DNA of 64,000 nt, taken from Streptomyces lincolnensis (GTDB lineage: Bacteria > Actinomycetota > Actinomycetes > Streptomycetales > Streptomycetaceae). The stretch covers positions 7,068,001-7,132,000 of the forward strand of contig NZ_CP016438.1 in assembly GCF_001685355.1 (NCBI RefSeq), written 5' to 3'. Below the pieces are notes generated by a model. That model saw nothing but the letters and a program-made list of their open reading frames with translations, ran no database searches and was not told where the DNA came from. The number at the start of each line of letters is the position of its first letter. The stretch's first letter is position 1. Shown piece by piece: positions 19,507-28,243 of the stretch. The translations under genes were made by a program, and so were the position numbers.

Positions 19507-19725
19507 GTAGTTGGGTCCATCTGCTGGTCAAGGGGGCGAGGGGTCGGGCCGGGGTCGACGGTGGCGCGGGGGAGGGTGGAGACGGCCGTACGGGCGCGTC
19601 CCGTGCGCGGGGTACCGGTGCAGCACGGCCCGGTCCCGCACCGTGCGTACCTTTCCCGCTCCGGAGCGTAACGAGGGAGCGGGGCGGGCAGACCCCCGGG
19701 ATCGTGACCCGGGGGGAGTCGGCTC

Positions 19726-20625
19726 ATGGCAGCTGTGGTGGTCGTGCACGGCATAGGTCAGCAGTACCGGGCGGCGGAGCTTCTGCACGAGCCCGTGGCA
19801 CGCGCCCTGCGCGGCGGCGTCCAGCACGCGGGACATCAGGCACCCGGCATCGACCGGATAGCGATGGCCTTCTACGGCGACCTCTTCAGAAGAGAAGGCC
19901 GGCGAGGCGGTCCGGAGTACTTGGAACACGACGGATCCGACCTCTCGCGGTTCGAGGAGGAACTGGCGCTCCGGTGGTGGCGTGCGGCGGCCCGGATCGA
20001 TCCGGAGAACGTCCAGAACCCCGACACCGCGGGGGCGAGAGCGCCGATCCCGCTCACAGTCAAGGCCGCGCTGAGAGCCCTCAGCAGGTCCCGCTTCGCC
20101 ACCACCATGACGGAACCGGCGCTGTACGGATCCCTGCGCCAGCTCCGGCACTACCTGGACGGGGACATGCGCGAACCCGTACTGGCCCGGGTGAGCGGCC
20201 TGATCACCGAGGACACCCGGGTCGTGGTCGGGCACTCGCTGGGCTCGGTCGTCGCCTACGAGGCGCTGTGCGCGCTCCCCGGACACGGGGTCAGGGCGCT
20301 GATCACCCTGGGGTCGCCGCTGGGTGTCCGCCATCTCGTCTTCGAGCGGCTGTGTCCCGCGCCGCGGGAGGGCCGGGGGGCCTGGCCGGGCGCCGGCGTG
20401 CGCTGGACGAACATCTACGACCGCCGCGACGTGGTGGCTCTGCGGGAGCGGCTGTCCGGACTGTTCGGTGCCGACGGGGACGCCGTCGCGGATGCCCCCG
20501 TCACGGACGACGCCCCCGAGGTGCTGGACCGGGCCGTCGACAACGGCTGGCGCGCCCACGACCTGCTGCACTACCTGACCGACCGGGCGACCGGTGCGGC
20601 GATCCACGAGGGGCTGACACGATGA
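19726..20625 (+). CDS. Alpha/beta-hydrolase-like protein of the caspase cassette
   Basis: A 299-residue predicted serine hydrolase. It opens with a beta strand and the oxyanion-type motif VVVVHGIG (residues 4-11) and has the nucleophile elbow GHSLGS with Ser171. A possible acid lies in NIYDRRD and a possible His in the C-terminal HDLLHYLTD. The body between is not a family I can name; the VHGIG start is shared with many lipase or PGAP1-like domains. No signal peptide is visible, so it acts in the cytoplasm. GGGGGAG lies nine bases before the ATG. Its stop overlaps the next ATG (ATGA), so the two products are made together. Confidence 0.8.
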   Translation: MAAVVVVHGIGQQYRAAELLHEPVARALRGGVQHAGHQAPGIDRIAMAFYGDLFRREGRRGGPEYLEHDGSDLSRFEEELALRWWRAAARIDPENVQNPDTAGARAPIPLTVKAALRALSRSRFATTMTEPALYGSLRQLRHYLDGDMREPVLARVSGLITEDTRVVVGHSLGSVVAYEALCALPGHGVRALITLGSPLGVRHLVFERLCPAPREGRGAWPGAGVRWTNIYDRRDVVALRERLSGLFGADGDAVADAPVTDDAPEVLDRAVDNGWRAHDLLHYLTDRATGAAIHEGLTR

Positions 20626-22739
20626 CCAGGTGGTTTCTGGCCGCGGGAACGGGCACGTACACGGAACTCGATCCACTCGACCACGTACCGGCCGAACTGG
20701 AGGGGATGATCCGCCTCTTCGGCGAGGAACTGTCGTACGACACCGTCCCCGCGCTGCTGGGCCGCAGCGCCGACGGCGTGCGCAGGGAACTGGGCGGTGG
20801 GCCGGACCGGTGCTTCGGCCCCGATGACGTCGTGGTCGTCTACTACAGCGGGCACGGCCTGCGATCCGAAGGACGGCACTACCTGGCGGGCGTGGACAGC
20901 GTCGAGGCCGCCCCGGCCGCCACCGCGCTGGCGGCGGAGGACCTGGTCCGGCTGCTGGCCGAGCGGGGAGCGCGCCGGCTGCTGCTCATCCTGCACACCT
21001 GCCACGCGGCGGCCGGTGCCGCCGCGGCGGGCCAGGCGATGGTGGGCCAGTTCGCGCAGTACCCGGAGGCGTACCAGGACCAGCAGCTGGTCTCCTTCTC
21101 CGTGCTGTGCGCCTCACGAGCCTACGAGGCGGCCTACGGGCAGGCGTTCGCGCAGGCGCTGGAGGCGGCGGTGAGGGACGAGAAGTGCGGCGGGACGTGC
21201 GCGAAGAACCTGGCCCTGCAATCGCTGATCGACCACATGAACGACCGGCTCCAGGAGCAGCACGCCACGCACGCGGTGTTCCTCAGCGAGGACAGCGAGC
21301 ACGCGTTCTTCCCCAACCCCCGCTACAAGGACCTCCCGGAGGGCATCCCGCTCTCCGAACGGAGGGCGCGGTCATGGCCCGGCGGAACCGGATTCGTCGG
21401 CCGTTCGGACGCGCTCGGGCGGATGGACGCCTGGCTGGCCGAGCCGGCCCCGCCCGGACGGTGGCTGGCGGTCACGGGGGCGCCGGGCACCGGAAAGTCG
21501 GCGCTGCTACGGGAGTTCCACCGCCGCCTCACGGAAGGGGAGGGGTCGGGGGAGGCCGCCGTACTGCTGGTCGATGTGCGCCACCGAAGCGTCGAGCACC
21601 TGCTCGCCCGTATCGCGGAGTCACCCCTGCCCGGGGCCGGGGGAGTACTGGTGGTGGACGGGGTGGAGGAGGCGGAGAGCCCGGACGGCGACGACGACGG
21701 ACCGCGCATGATGGCCAGGGTGCTGGCCGAACTGGCCGGCGCCCGGCCGGACATACGCGTGCTGGCCACGGTGTCGAAGCATCTGGTGCCCGCCTCGGGC
21801 ACCGTGGAGGAAGTGGACCTGGACCGGGAGGATGCCCGGGACGACATGGCCGGCCATGCCGCCCGGTTGCTGGTCGAGCCGGACGGGCCGGGCAGCCGCA
21901 GCGGATGGTCCGCGGAGCAGGCGCGCGAGGCGGCTCCGGGAATCGTCCGGCGGGCCCGCGGGAACCATCTGCTGCTTCGCCTCATCGCCCTGCGGACGGC
22001 CATGACACCGCCGGCCCCGGACGGCCGGGGCTCGGACGAGGACGGGGAGACGCCGACCGTCGCGCATGCCCTGTGGGACGTCCTTCGGGCACGCTCCCGC
22101 GACGAGGGCGAGTTCCGGAAGGTGTGCGTGCTCCTCACGGGCCTGGCGTTCTCCCGGGGCGCGGGACTGCCGTGGGCGAGCGGTCTGTGGCCGGACATCA
22201 CGGCGCGAGTGTGCCGTGAGGAGGAGCCGCTGACCGACGACGACGTACGGCGTGCCCTCGACGTCGCGGCACCGCTGATCGCCGAGGGCGTGGACCCCGC
22301 CGGGCGCTCGGCCTACCGGCTCCACCACGAGGAGTACGCCCAGGCGCTCAGGGACGCGGCACCCAGGGGGACCGCCGAGCGTGCGGAACGGGCGATACGC
22401 GACGAGCAGGACGACCGGGCGAGGAAGCATCCCGACCGCCGTCGGGACCCGTGCCTGGCGGAGCATTCGGGGAAAGCCGCGCCGGACAGCGAGGAGGAGG
22501 TACGGGCGCGGGTTCTGATAGACGCCGCGAGCACCTGGGTGCGGCGGACCTACGCCTTCTTCACCGGGCGACTGCCCAGCTGGGCGCGCGGATTTCCCGA
22601 GCTGGTGCTCATCGCGACCGCGAGGGGATCCGTCATCGAGGAGACGACCGACGGGCAGGGACGGGAGACCGTCGTCGTGCGCGCCCGCCCGGACAGCGGG
22701 CTGTACATCGAGAAGTTCGGAGAGAAGTTCGGACGCTGA
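20622..22739 (+). CDS. Caspase-like protease fused to a STAND/AAA-type P-loop ATPase
   Basis: A 705-residue fusion. Residues 1-235 are a C14-like caspase domain with the catalytic pair His78 in VVYYSGHG and Cys127 in LHTCHA. After a GFVGR-type linker (258-261) comes a P-loop domain with Walker A GAPGTGKSA (286-294) and Walker B VLVVDGVEE (342-350). A winged-helix-like and helical region follows up to about 600. The C-terminal 100 residues have no recognisable repeats. In bacteria, caspase plus STAND/NACHT fusions are sensors that switch on a protease upon infection or stress. The coupled hydrolase could be substrate or second effector. Domain calls are firm; role is inference. Confidence 0.88.
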   Translation: MTRWFLAAGTGTYTELDPLDHVPAELEGMIRLFGEELSYDTVPALLGRSADGVRRELGGGPDRCFGPDDVVVVYYSGHGLRSEGRHYLAGVDSVEAAPAATALAAEDLVRLLAERGARRLLLILHTCHAAAGAAAAGQAMVGQFAQYPEAYQDQQLVSFSVLCASRAYEAAYGQAFAQALEAAVRDEKCGGTCAKNLALQSLIDHMNDRLQEQHATHAVFLSEDSEHAFFPNPRYKDLPEGIPLSERRARSWPGGTGFVGRSDALGRMDAWLAEPAPPGRWLAVTGAPGTGKSALLREFHRRLTEGEGSGEAAVLLVDVRHRSVEHLLARIAESPLPGAGGVLVVDGVEEAESPDGDDDGPRMMARVLAELAGARPDIRVLATVSKHLVPASGTVEEVDLDREDARDDMAGHAARLLVEPDGPGSRSGWSAEQAREAAPGIVRRARGNHLLLRLIALRTAMTPPAPDGRGSDEDGETPTVAHALWDVLRARSRDEGEFRKVCVLLTGLAFSRGAGLPWASGLWPDITARVCREEEPLTDDDVRRALDVAAPLIAEGVDPAGRSAYRLHHEEYAQALRDAAPRGTAERAERAIRDEQDDRARKHPDRRRDPCLAEHSGKAAPDSEEEVRARVLIDAASTWVRRTYAFFTGRLPSWARGFPELVLIATARGSVIEETTDGQGRETVVVRARPDSGLYIEKFGEKFGR

Positions 22740-22862
22740 CCCCCACCCCTCGGCTCCTGCCCCGGTGTACGTTCCCTGGATCCGGGCGCAATCGCCGCCA
22801 GGCCGACGGAAGTTGGTCGGCGCCGGGCCTGTCCAGGGGTCTCAACATGGGGGTGGTCATCA

Positions 22863-23849
22863 ATGACCGTGGAGTCGATACCGGTGCAGGCCGCGCCGAA
22901 ATCGCTGGTGTGGCAAGGCGACGAACTGGTCTCCGCGGCCGGGGGTGGTCAGGCCTCGGGCCACGACGGGGTGGCGTGGGAGGAGGCATTCGCGGAGATC
23001 TTTTTCTTCGACGCCGGGACCACCTCGGCCTCGGGCCGGTATTCCGCGCTGTACCAGGAGCGCAACCTCGAGGGGCTGCTGCTCGAACGAGGAGAGGTCG
23101 TGCGGGAGCTGGTCCGCAGCGACGAGCTGGCGGGGGACTACGACTACCCGCTCGCCCTGGGCGCGTTGAGTGACGGGCGCGAGGTCGTCGTGCACTGCCC
23201 CGACGAGTACAACGTGCTCCAGATCGAGGACGCGGCGAGCGGCGAGCGGCTGACCGCCGGCGAGCGCGAGCCGCAGGACGTCTTCCACTCCAAGCTCAGT
23301 CTGAGCCCGGACGGCCGGTACCTGCTCTCGGTCGGATGGCTCTGGCATCCCTTCGGCGTCGCCATGGTCTACGACACGGCACGCGCGCTCACCGACCCCG
23401 GCACTCTGGACGGCGACGGTCTGGTGCCGACGACGACGGCCCTGAACGGCGAGGTGACGGCGGGCTGCTGGCTCGACGCCGATCGGCTGGTGGTGGCGAC
23501 GGGGACGGAAGGGGGAGGTACCGACGAGGCCGAGCTTCCTCCCGGCCGTCTCGGTGTGTGGTCGATGTCCGAGGGACGGTGGCTCCACCGCAGCCCGATC
23601 GCCGATGCCGAGCCGGGTGTCCTTCTGCTGCCCCGCGGCGATCAAGTGGTCTCTTTCCGCGGCCACCCGCGACTGCTCGACACGGCCACCGGGCGCCTCG
23701 TCGCGGAATGGCCCGAGGTCGGCCTCCCCGTCAAGGACACCTGCTACGGCGTCGACCACATCCCCTCTCCCGTGGCCGCCCTCCATCCCGACGGCACCCG
23801 GCTGGCCGTCGCGCAGGCGGAAAGCATCGCCCTCATCACGCTCCCGTGA
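22863..23849 (+). CDS. Cytoplasmic beta-propeller-like protein
   Basis: A 328-residue protein with WD40/PD40-like blade motifs such as LSLSPDGRYLLSVGW and ALHPDGTRLAVAQAE, with weak repeats between. No signal peptide or membrane segment is visible. A large part (residues about 15-75) precedes the propeller and is unfamiliar. GGGGGTGG lies just before the ATG. It is 123 bases after the caspase gene on the same strand and could be the third member of that cassette, perhaps as a sensing or scaffold unit. The spacing allows independent transcription. No enzymatic motif is seen. Confidence 0.75.
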   Translation: MTVESIPVQAAPKSLVWQGDELVSAAGGGQASGHDGVAWEEAFAEIFFFDAGTTSASGRYSALYQERNLEGLLLERGEVVRELVRSDELAGDYDYPLALGALSDGREVVVHCPDEYNVLQIEDAASGERLTAGEREPQDVFHSKLSLSPDGRYLLSVGWLWHPFGVAMVYDTARALTDPGTLDGDGLVPTTTALNGEVTAGCWLDADRLVVATGTEGGGTDEAELPPGRLGVWSMSEGRWLHRSPIADAEPGVLLLPRGDQVVSFRGHPRLLDTATGRLVAEWPEVGLPVKDTCYGVDHIPSPVAALHPDGTRLAVAQAESIALITLP

Positions 23850-23885
23850 GCGTGCGCACCGCATCCCGCATCCCGCGTTCCGGAG

Positions 23886-25238
23886 CTAAAGCCGCGCCCC
23901 CTTCAACGCCATGTGCAGCAACAGCCGGTCCTCGCCGTCGTCGAGATCCAGGCCGGTGAGTTGTTCGACGCGGGAGAGGCGGTAGTAGAGGGTCTGGCGG
24001 TGGATGCCCAGTTCGGCGGCGGTACGGCCGGCCTGGCCCGCGCAGTCGAGGTAGACCTCGGCGGTGCGGGCGAGTTCGCGGTGGGCGGGGGAGAGGAGGG
24101 CGCGGACGGCGGGGTCGTGGGCCGCGTCGGCGGGCAGGGAGGTCAGCAGCCGGTACGGACCGATGGACGCCCACTCGGCGACCGGCCCGAGGCGCGGCTC
24201 CGCCAGGACGGCGCGGGCGGCGGCGGAAGCTTCCTGCCAGGCGGCGCCCAACTCGGCGAGGCCGGCACGGGCGGCGGAGATCCCGGCGGCGGCGGTCCGG
24301 ACGGGGAGGACCCCGGCACCGGCGTTTCCGGCGGCGGAAGCTCCGGCGGCCTTCGCACCGACGGACCCTCGCCCCGGCGTTCCCCGCCCCGGTGCCCCGG
24401 GCCGTGCGTGCCCCTCCGCTCCGGACTCCCGGCGTCCTTCCCCGTCTCCTTGGCGCGCGAGTTCCAGCAGCCGGCCCGCCGCCGAGGCCGCCGGTGTCAG
24501 TACGTCCGCCGAGCGGAGCCGTACGAGGAGCGCGAGGGACTGGGCGGCCGTCCCCCACGGCACCGTGCAGAGCGCGGTCGCCCCCGGCACCGTACGGACC
24601 GAGGGGGCGTCGTCCGGGTCGGCCGAGGGCCAGGGGGCCACGCAGACGACGGCGTGGAGGGTGTCGGCGCGGGGCCCGAGGGCGGTGCGGAGTTCGGCGA
24701 CGGCCATGTCCTGCTGCCAGCCGCGCTCCGCGGTGAGGACGGCCCGCAGCTCCCGGCTGAGATCGGCCCCGTGCTGTGCCTCGTCCCCGAGCAGCGCGCC
24801 GATACGGGCCGTCACCTCCATGGCCGCGTCCAGCTGCCGCTCGGTCGGCCCCGGATCGTCGTCCAGGAGCCAGACGTAGCCGAGGACGACACCGCGATGG
24901 CGGACGGGGAGGCAGACGCGTCCGCGGTACACCCCGGCCTCCGGGGTCGGCGGGATGCGGACCGGACCGGTCGCCCGGGTGATGCCGAAGCCCTCGAACC
25001 ATGTGCGGACGGCCGCCGTCGACCGGCGGGTCAGGATCGAGCGGGTGCGCACCGGATCCAGCGCGGACGCGTCGAGCTCGCCCTCACTGTCGTACGCGCC
25101 GAAGGCGATCAGCTCGAAGTCGCGGTTCTCCAGGGTCGCCGGGGCGCCGAGGAGCTCCGAGAGCTCGTCGACCAGCTCCTGGTACTCGCCCTTGTGGTCC
25201 TTGTGGTCCGACGTCGTCACCCGGGCATTCTCGCGCAT
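23886..25238 (-). CDS. PucR/CdaR-type regulator, probably of proline utilisation
   Basis: A 450-residue activator-type regulator. The N-terminal half contains an unrecognised GAF-like sensing region (about 30-160). The C-terminus has the PucR-type helix-turn-helix ([20 protein letters not shown], about 410-430), preceded by the conserved segment with [19 protein letters not shown]. Between them is an Ala/Gly-rich low-complexity linker (about 255-310) that looks like a local expansion. It is divergent from proline dehydrogenase, which strongly suggests it controls the two proline genes in response to proline. The ATG at 25238 and a GTG at 25220 are both possible. Confidence 0.85.
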   Translation of the reverse strand: MRENARVTTSDHKDHKGEYQELVDELSELLGAPATLENRDFELIAFGAYDSEGELDASALDPVRTRSILTRRSTAAVRTWFEGFGITRATGPVRIPPTPEAGVYRGRVCLPVRHRGVVLGYVWLLDDDPGPTERQLDAAMEVTARIGALLGDEAQHGADLSRELRAVLTAERGWQQDMAVAELRTALGPRADTLHAVVCVAPWPSADPDDAPSVRTVPGATALCTVPWGTAAQSLALLVRLRSADVLTPAASAAGRLLELARQGDGEGRRESGAEGHARPGAPGRGTPGRGSVGAKAAGASAAGNAGAGVLPVRTAAAGISAARAGLAELGAAWQEASAAARAVLAEPRLGPVAEWASIGPYRLLTSLPADAAHDPAVRALLSPAHRELARTAEVYLDCAGQAGRTAAELGIHRQTLYYRLSRVEQLTGLDLDDGEDRLLLHMALKGARL

Positions 25239-25374
25239 TTCGGCTGCGCTTCATACATCTGTCTGAGATCTGCGGCACGGATGCGTGACAGCTGTCGATG
25301 GTCGGGGATCGGAGGGATCCTTAGGTTTCACGGTGGTCCTGTCTGCTGGTTCTGCTGGTTTGTGGAGGTGCCCC

Positions 25375-26301
25375 GTGCTGGGTCCCGTGATTCTCGCCGC
25401 GTCGCGCAGCGACCGGATGCGACGCCTGATCTCGGCGGCCCCGGTGACCAAGCAGGTCGTCGACCGCTTCATCCCGGGCGAGGGCGTGGACGACATCGTC
25501 CCGGTCGTCGGGGAGCTGACCGCGAAGGGCCTGGAGCTGACGATGGACGTCGTCGGCGAGGACATCACCACACCCGAACAGGCAGCCGCCGCCCGGGACG
25601 CCTACCTGGAGCTCGTCGACCGGCTGAAGGGCCTGGAGCTGGGCACCCGCGCCGAGATGTCCGTCAAGCTGTCGATGTTCGGCCAGGCGCTGCCCGGCGG
25701 CCACGAGCTGGCTCTCGCCAACGTCCGGCCGGTGGTCGAGGCCGCCGCCGAGATCGGTACGACCGTCACGCTCGACGCCGAGGACCACACCACCCTCGAC
25801 TCGATGTTCGCCATCCACGAGGTGCTGCGGAAGGACTTCCCGCAGACCGGCTGCGTCATCCAGGCGTACCTCTTCCGCACCGAGGCCGACGCCCGCCGCC
25901 TCGCCGACGGCGGCAGTCGCGTGCGCCTGGTCAAGGGCGCCTACAAGGAGCCCGCCGAGGTCGCCTACCAGCAGAAACACGAGATCGACAAGGCGTACGT
26001 CAGGATCCTGAGGATCCTGATGGAGGGCGAGGGGTACCCGATGATCGGCTCCCACGACCCCCGCCTGATCTCCATCGCCCAGGAACTCGCCCACCGCGCG
26101 GGCCGCAAGCTCGACGAGTACGAGTTCCAGATGCTCTACGGCATCCGCGGCGACGAACACCTGCGGCTCGCCGCCGAGGGCCACCGGATGCGCGTCTACA
26201 CGGCCTACGGCACCGACTGGTACGGCTACTTCATGCGCCGCCTCGCGGAGAAGCCGGCGAACCTGCGCTTCTTCGCCCGCTCGATGATCAGCAAGGGGTG
26301 A
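25375..26301 (+). CDS. putB: Proline dehydrogenase
   Basis: A 308-residue FAD enzyme that oxidises proline to delta-1-pyrroline-5-carboxylate, passing electrons to the respiratory chain. TIM-barrel signatures are KLSMFGQAL, TLDAEDHTTLD, CVIQAYLFRTEADAR, RLVKGAYKEP and the C-terminal YEFQMLYGIR. The monofunctional short form is normal for actinobacteria, with P5C dehydrogenase encoded separately. The GTG start at 25375 is preferred because GGAGG lies six bases upstream; an earlier in-frame start at 25285 adds an atypical segment. Confidence 0.95.
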   Translation: MLGPVILAASRSDRMRRLISAAPVTKQVVDRFIPGEGVDDIVPVVGELTAKGLELTMDVVGEDITTPEQAAAARDAYLELVDRLKGLELGTRAEMSVKLSMFGQALPGGHELALANVRPVVEAAAEIGTTVTLDAEDHTTLDSMFAIHEVLRKDFPQTGCVIQAYLFRTEADARRLADGGSRVRLVKGAYKEPAEVAYQQKHEIDKAYVRILRILMEGEGYPMIGSHDPRLISIAQELAHRAGRKLDEYEFQMLYGIRGDEHLRLAAEGHRMRVYTAYGTDWYGYFMRRLAEKPANLRFFARSMISKG

Positions 26302-26317
26302 TGCGCTGGACGAGCCG

Positions 26318-26533
26318 CGGCTGTCGGTCTCCGAGAGGTGTTCGGAGACCCACAGCCGCCGCCCCACGGCCGGCTGAGCCGGACCCGGTTCCGTGGAAAG
26401 GAGTTACGGAACCCGTGACTCCGCCCCCGAGAGGGCTTCTCACGAGCCCGCCGAGGCGAGTTCGTGACGGTCAAGCCCTGACCGCCGCTCACCATACGCA
26501 ACCGCTTCAGCTTCCCCCGGCTGAAGCCCGGGA
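26318..26533. repeat. Hairpin-rich intercistronic element between putB and pruA
   Basis: The 253-base gap holds a chain of inverted repeats: CGGCTGT-c-GGTCTCCGA with its complement at 26342-26358; GGTTCCGT...ACGGAACC; TCACGA...TCGTGA; CGGTCAagcccTGACCG; and GCTTCAGC...GCTGAAGC near the end, followed by GCCCGGGAATCACTCGG. No coding frame was seen. The last part resembles the structured ends of IS200/IS605-type elements as I remember them. It could equally be an mRNA processing or attenuation region for pruA, whose ribosome-binding site lies right after it. Confidence 0.55.
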
Positions 26534-26554
26534 ATCACTCGGAAGAGGTAACCC

Positions 26555-28186
26555 ATGGACGCTGTGACCCAGGTCCCCACCCCCGTCAACGAGCCGGTGC
26601 ACGGCTATGCCCCCGGCTCGCCCGAGCGCGCCCGCCTGGAGGCGAAGCTCAAGGAGCTCGCCGAGAACCCCATCGACCTGCCCTGCACCATCGGCGGCGA
26701 GAAGCGGCTGGGCGGCGGTGAGGCGTTCGAGGTCGTGCAGCCGCACAACCACAAGGCCGTCCTCGGCACCTACCGCAACGCCACGCAGCAGGACGCCCGG
26801 GACGCCGTCGACGCGGCCCTCGCCGCCGCGCCGGCCTGGCGCGCGATGTCCTTCGACGACCGCGCGGCGATCATCCTGCGCGCGGCCGAGCTGCTGTCGG
26901 GCCCGTGGCGCGAGACGCTCGCGGCCTCCACCATGCTGGGGCAGTCCAAGACCGCCCAGCAGGCCGAGATCGACACGCCCTGCGAGCTGATCGACTTCTG
27001 GCGCTTCAACGTCAAGTACGCCCGTGACCTGCTCGCCGAGCAGCCTCCGGCGAACTCCCCGGGCGTCTGGAACCGCCTCGACCACCGCCCCCTGGAGGGC
27101 TTCGTCTACGCGATCACGCCCTTCAACTTCACGGCGATCGCGGGCAACCTGCCGACCGCGCCCGCGCTGATGGGCAACGTCGTCGTCTGGAAGCCGTCCC
27201 CGACCCAGACCCACGCGGCCGTCCTGCTCATGCAGCTGCTGGAGGAGGCGGGTCTGCCCAAGGGCGTCATCAACCTCGTCACCGGTGACGGCATCGAGGT
27301 CTCCAAGGTGACCCTGGAGCACCGCGACCTCGCCGGTATCCACTTCACCGGCTCGACCAGGACCTTCCAGCACCTGTGGAAGACGGTCGGCGCCAACATC
27401 GAGAAGTACCGCACCTACCCCCGCCTGGTCGGCGAGACCGGCGGCAAGGACTTCGTCGTCGCCCACCCGAGCGCCGACAGGGCCATCCTCAAGACCGCGC
27501 TGACCCGCGGTGCCTTCGAGTACCAGGGCCAGAAGTGCTCCGCGACCTCCCGGGCGTACATCCCGGCGTCGATCTGGAACTCCGGCTTCAAGGAGGAGTT
27601 CGCGGCCGAGGTGGACGGCATCGCCATGGGTGATGTCACCGACCTGTCGAACTTCATCGGCGCGGTCATCGACGAGCGTGCCTTCGCCAAGAACAAGGCC
27701 GCCATCGACCGGGCGAAGTCCGACCCCACCTGCACGATCGTCGCGGGCGGTTCCTATGACGACTCGGTGGGCTACTTCGTCCGGCCGACCGTCGTGGAGT
27801 GCACGGACCCGGAGAACGAGGTCTTCACCACCGAGTACTTCGGCCCGTTCCTCGCGGTGCACGTCTACGAGGACGAGAAGTACGAGGAGATGCTGACCCA
27901 GATGGAGTCGGCCTCCGACTACGCCCTCACCGGCTCGGTCGTCTCGGCCGACCGTGCGGCGGCGGCGTACACGATGGACAAGCTCCGCTACGCGGCGGGC
28001 AACTTCTACATCAACGACAAGTCCACCGGCGCCGTCGTCGGCCAGCAGCCCTTCGGCGGCGGCCGCGCCTCCGGCACCAACGACAAGGCCGGCGCCCCCC
28101 AGAACCTGATGCGCTGGACCCTGACCCGCGCCATCAAGGAGACCCTGGTCGCGCCGACCGACTACCCGTACCCGCACATGGGCTGA
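26555..28186 (+). CDS. pruA: Delta-1-pyrroline-5-carboxylate (L-glutamate gamma-semialdehyde) dehydrogenase
   Basis: A 543-residue NAD-dependent aldehyde dehydrogenase that converts glutamate semialdehyde to glutamate, the second step of proline breakdown. Signatures are the cofactor Glu segment VGETGGKDFVV, the catalytic Cys328 in GQKCSATSRAY, and the C-terminal QQPFGGGRASGTNDKAG, which is typical of P5CDH rather than other ALDHs. ATG at 26555 has GAAGAGG upstream. It follows putB on the same strand and is probably co-transcribed across the hairpin-rich gap. Confidence 0.96.
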   Translation: MDAVTQVPTPVNEPVHGYAPGSPERARLEAKLKELAENPIDLPCTIGGEKRLGGGEAFEVVQPHNHKAVLGTYRNATQQDARDAVDAALAAAPAWRAMSFDDRAAIILRAAELLSGPWRETLAASTMLGQSKTAQQAEIDTPCELIDFWRFNVKYARDLLAEQPPANSPGVWNRLDHRPLEGFVYAITPFNFTAIAGNLPTAPALMGNVVVWKPSPTQTHAAVLLMQLLEEAGLPKGVINLVTGDGIEVSKVTLEHRDLAGIHFTGSTRTFQHLWKTVGANIEKYRTYPRLVGETGGKDFVVAHPSADRAILKTALTRGAFEYQGQKCSATSRAYIPASIWNSGFKEEFAAEVDGIAMGDVTDLSNFIGAVIDERAFAKNKAAIDRAKSDPTCTIVAGGSYDDSVGYFVRPTVVECTDPENEVFTTEYFGPFLAVHVYEDEKYEEMLTQMESASDYALTGSVVSADRAAAAYTMDKLRYAAGNFYINDKSTGAVVGQQPFGGGRASGTNDKAGAPQNLMRWTLTRAIKETLVAPTDYPYPHMG

Positions 28187-28243
28187 CCTCCGGTCGTGTC
28201 ACGAGGGGTCGGGCGTCCTGCCCGGCCCCTCACCCATGCCCTC

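Noticed and set aside
26318..26554. Intact transposase or TnpB gene in the put intercistronic region
   Set aside because: The segment is only about 250 bases and has no coding frame; at most it is a non-autonomous remnant.
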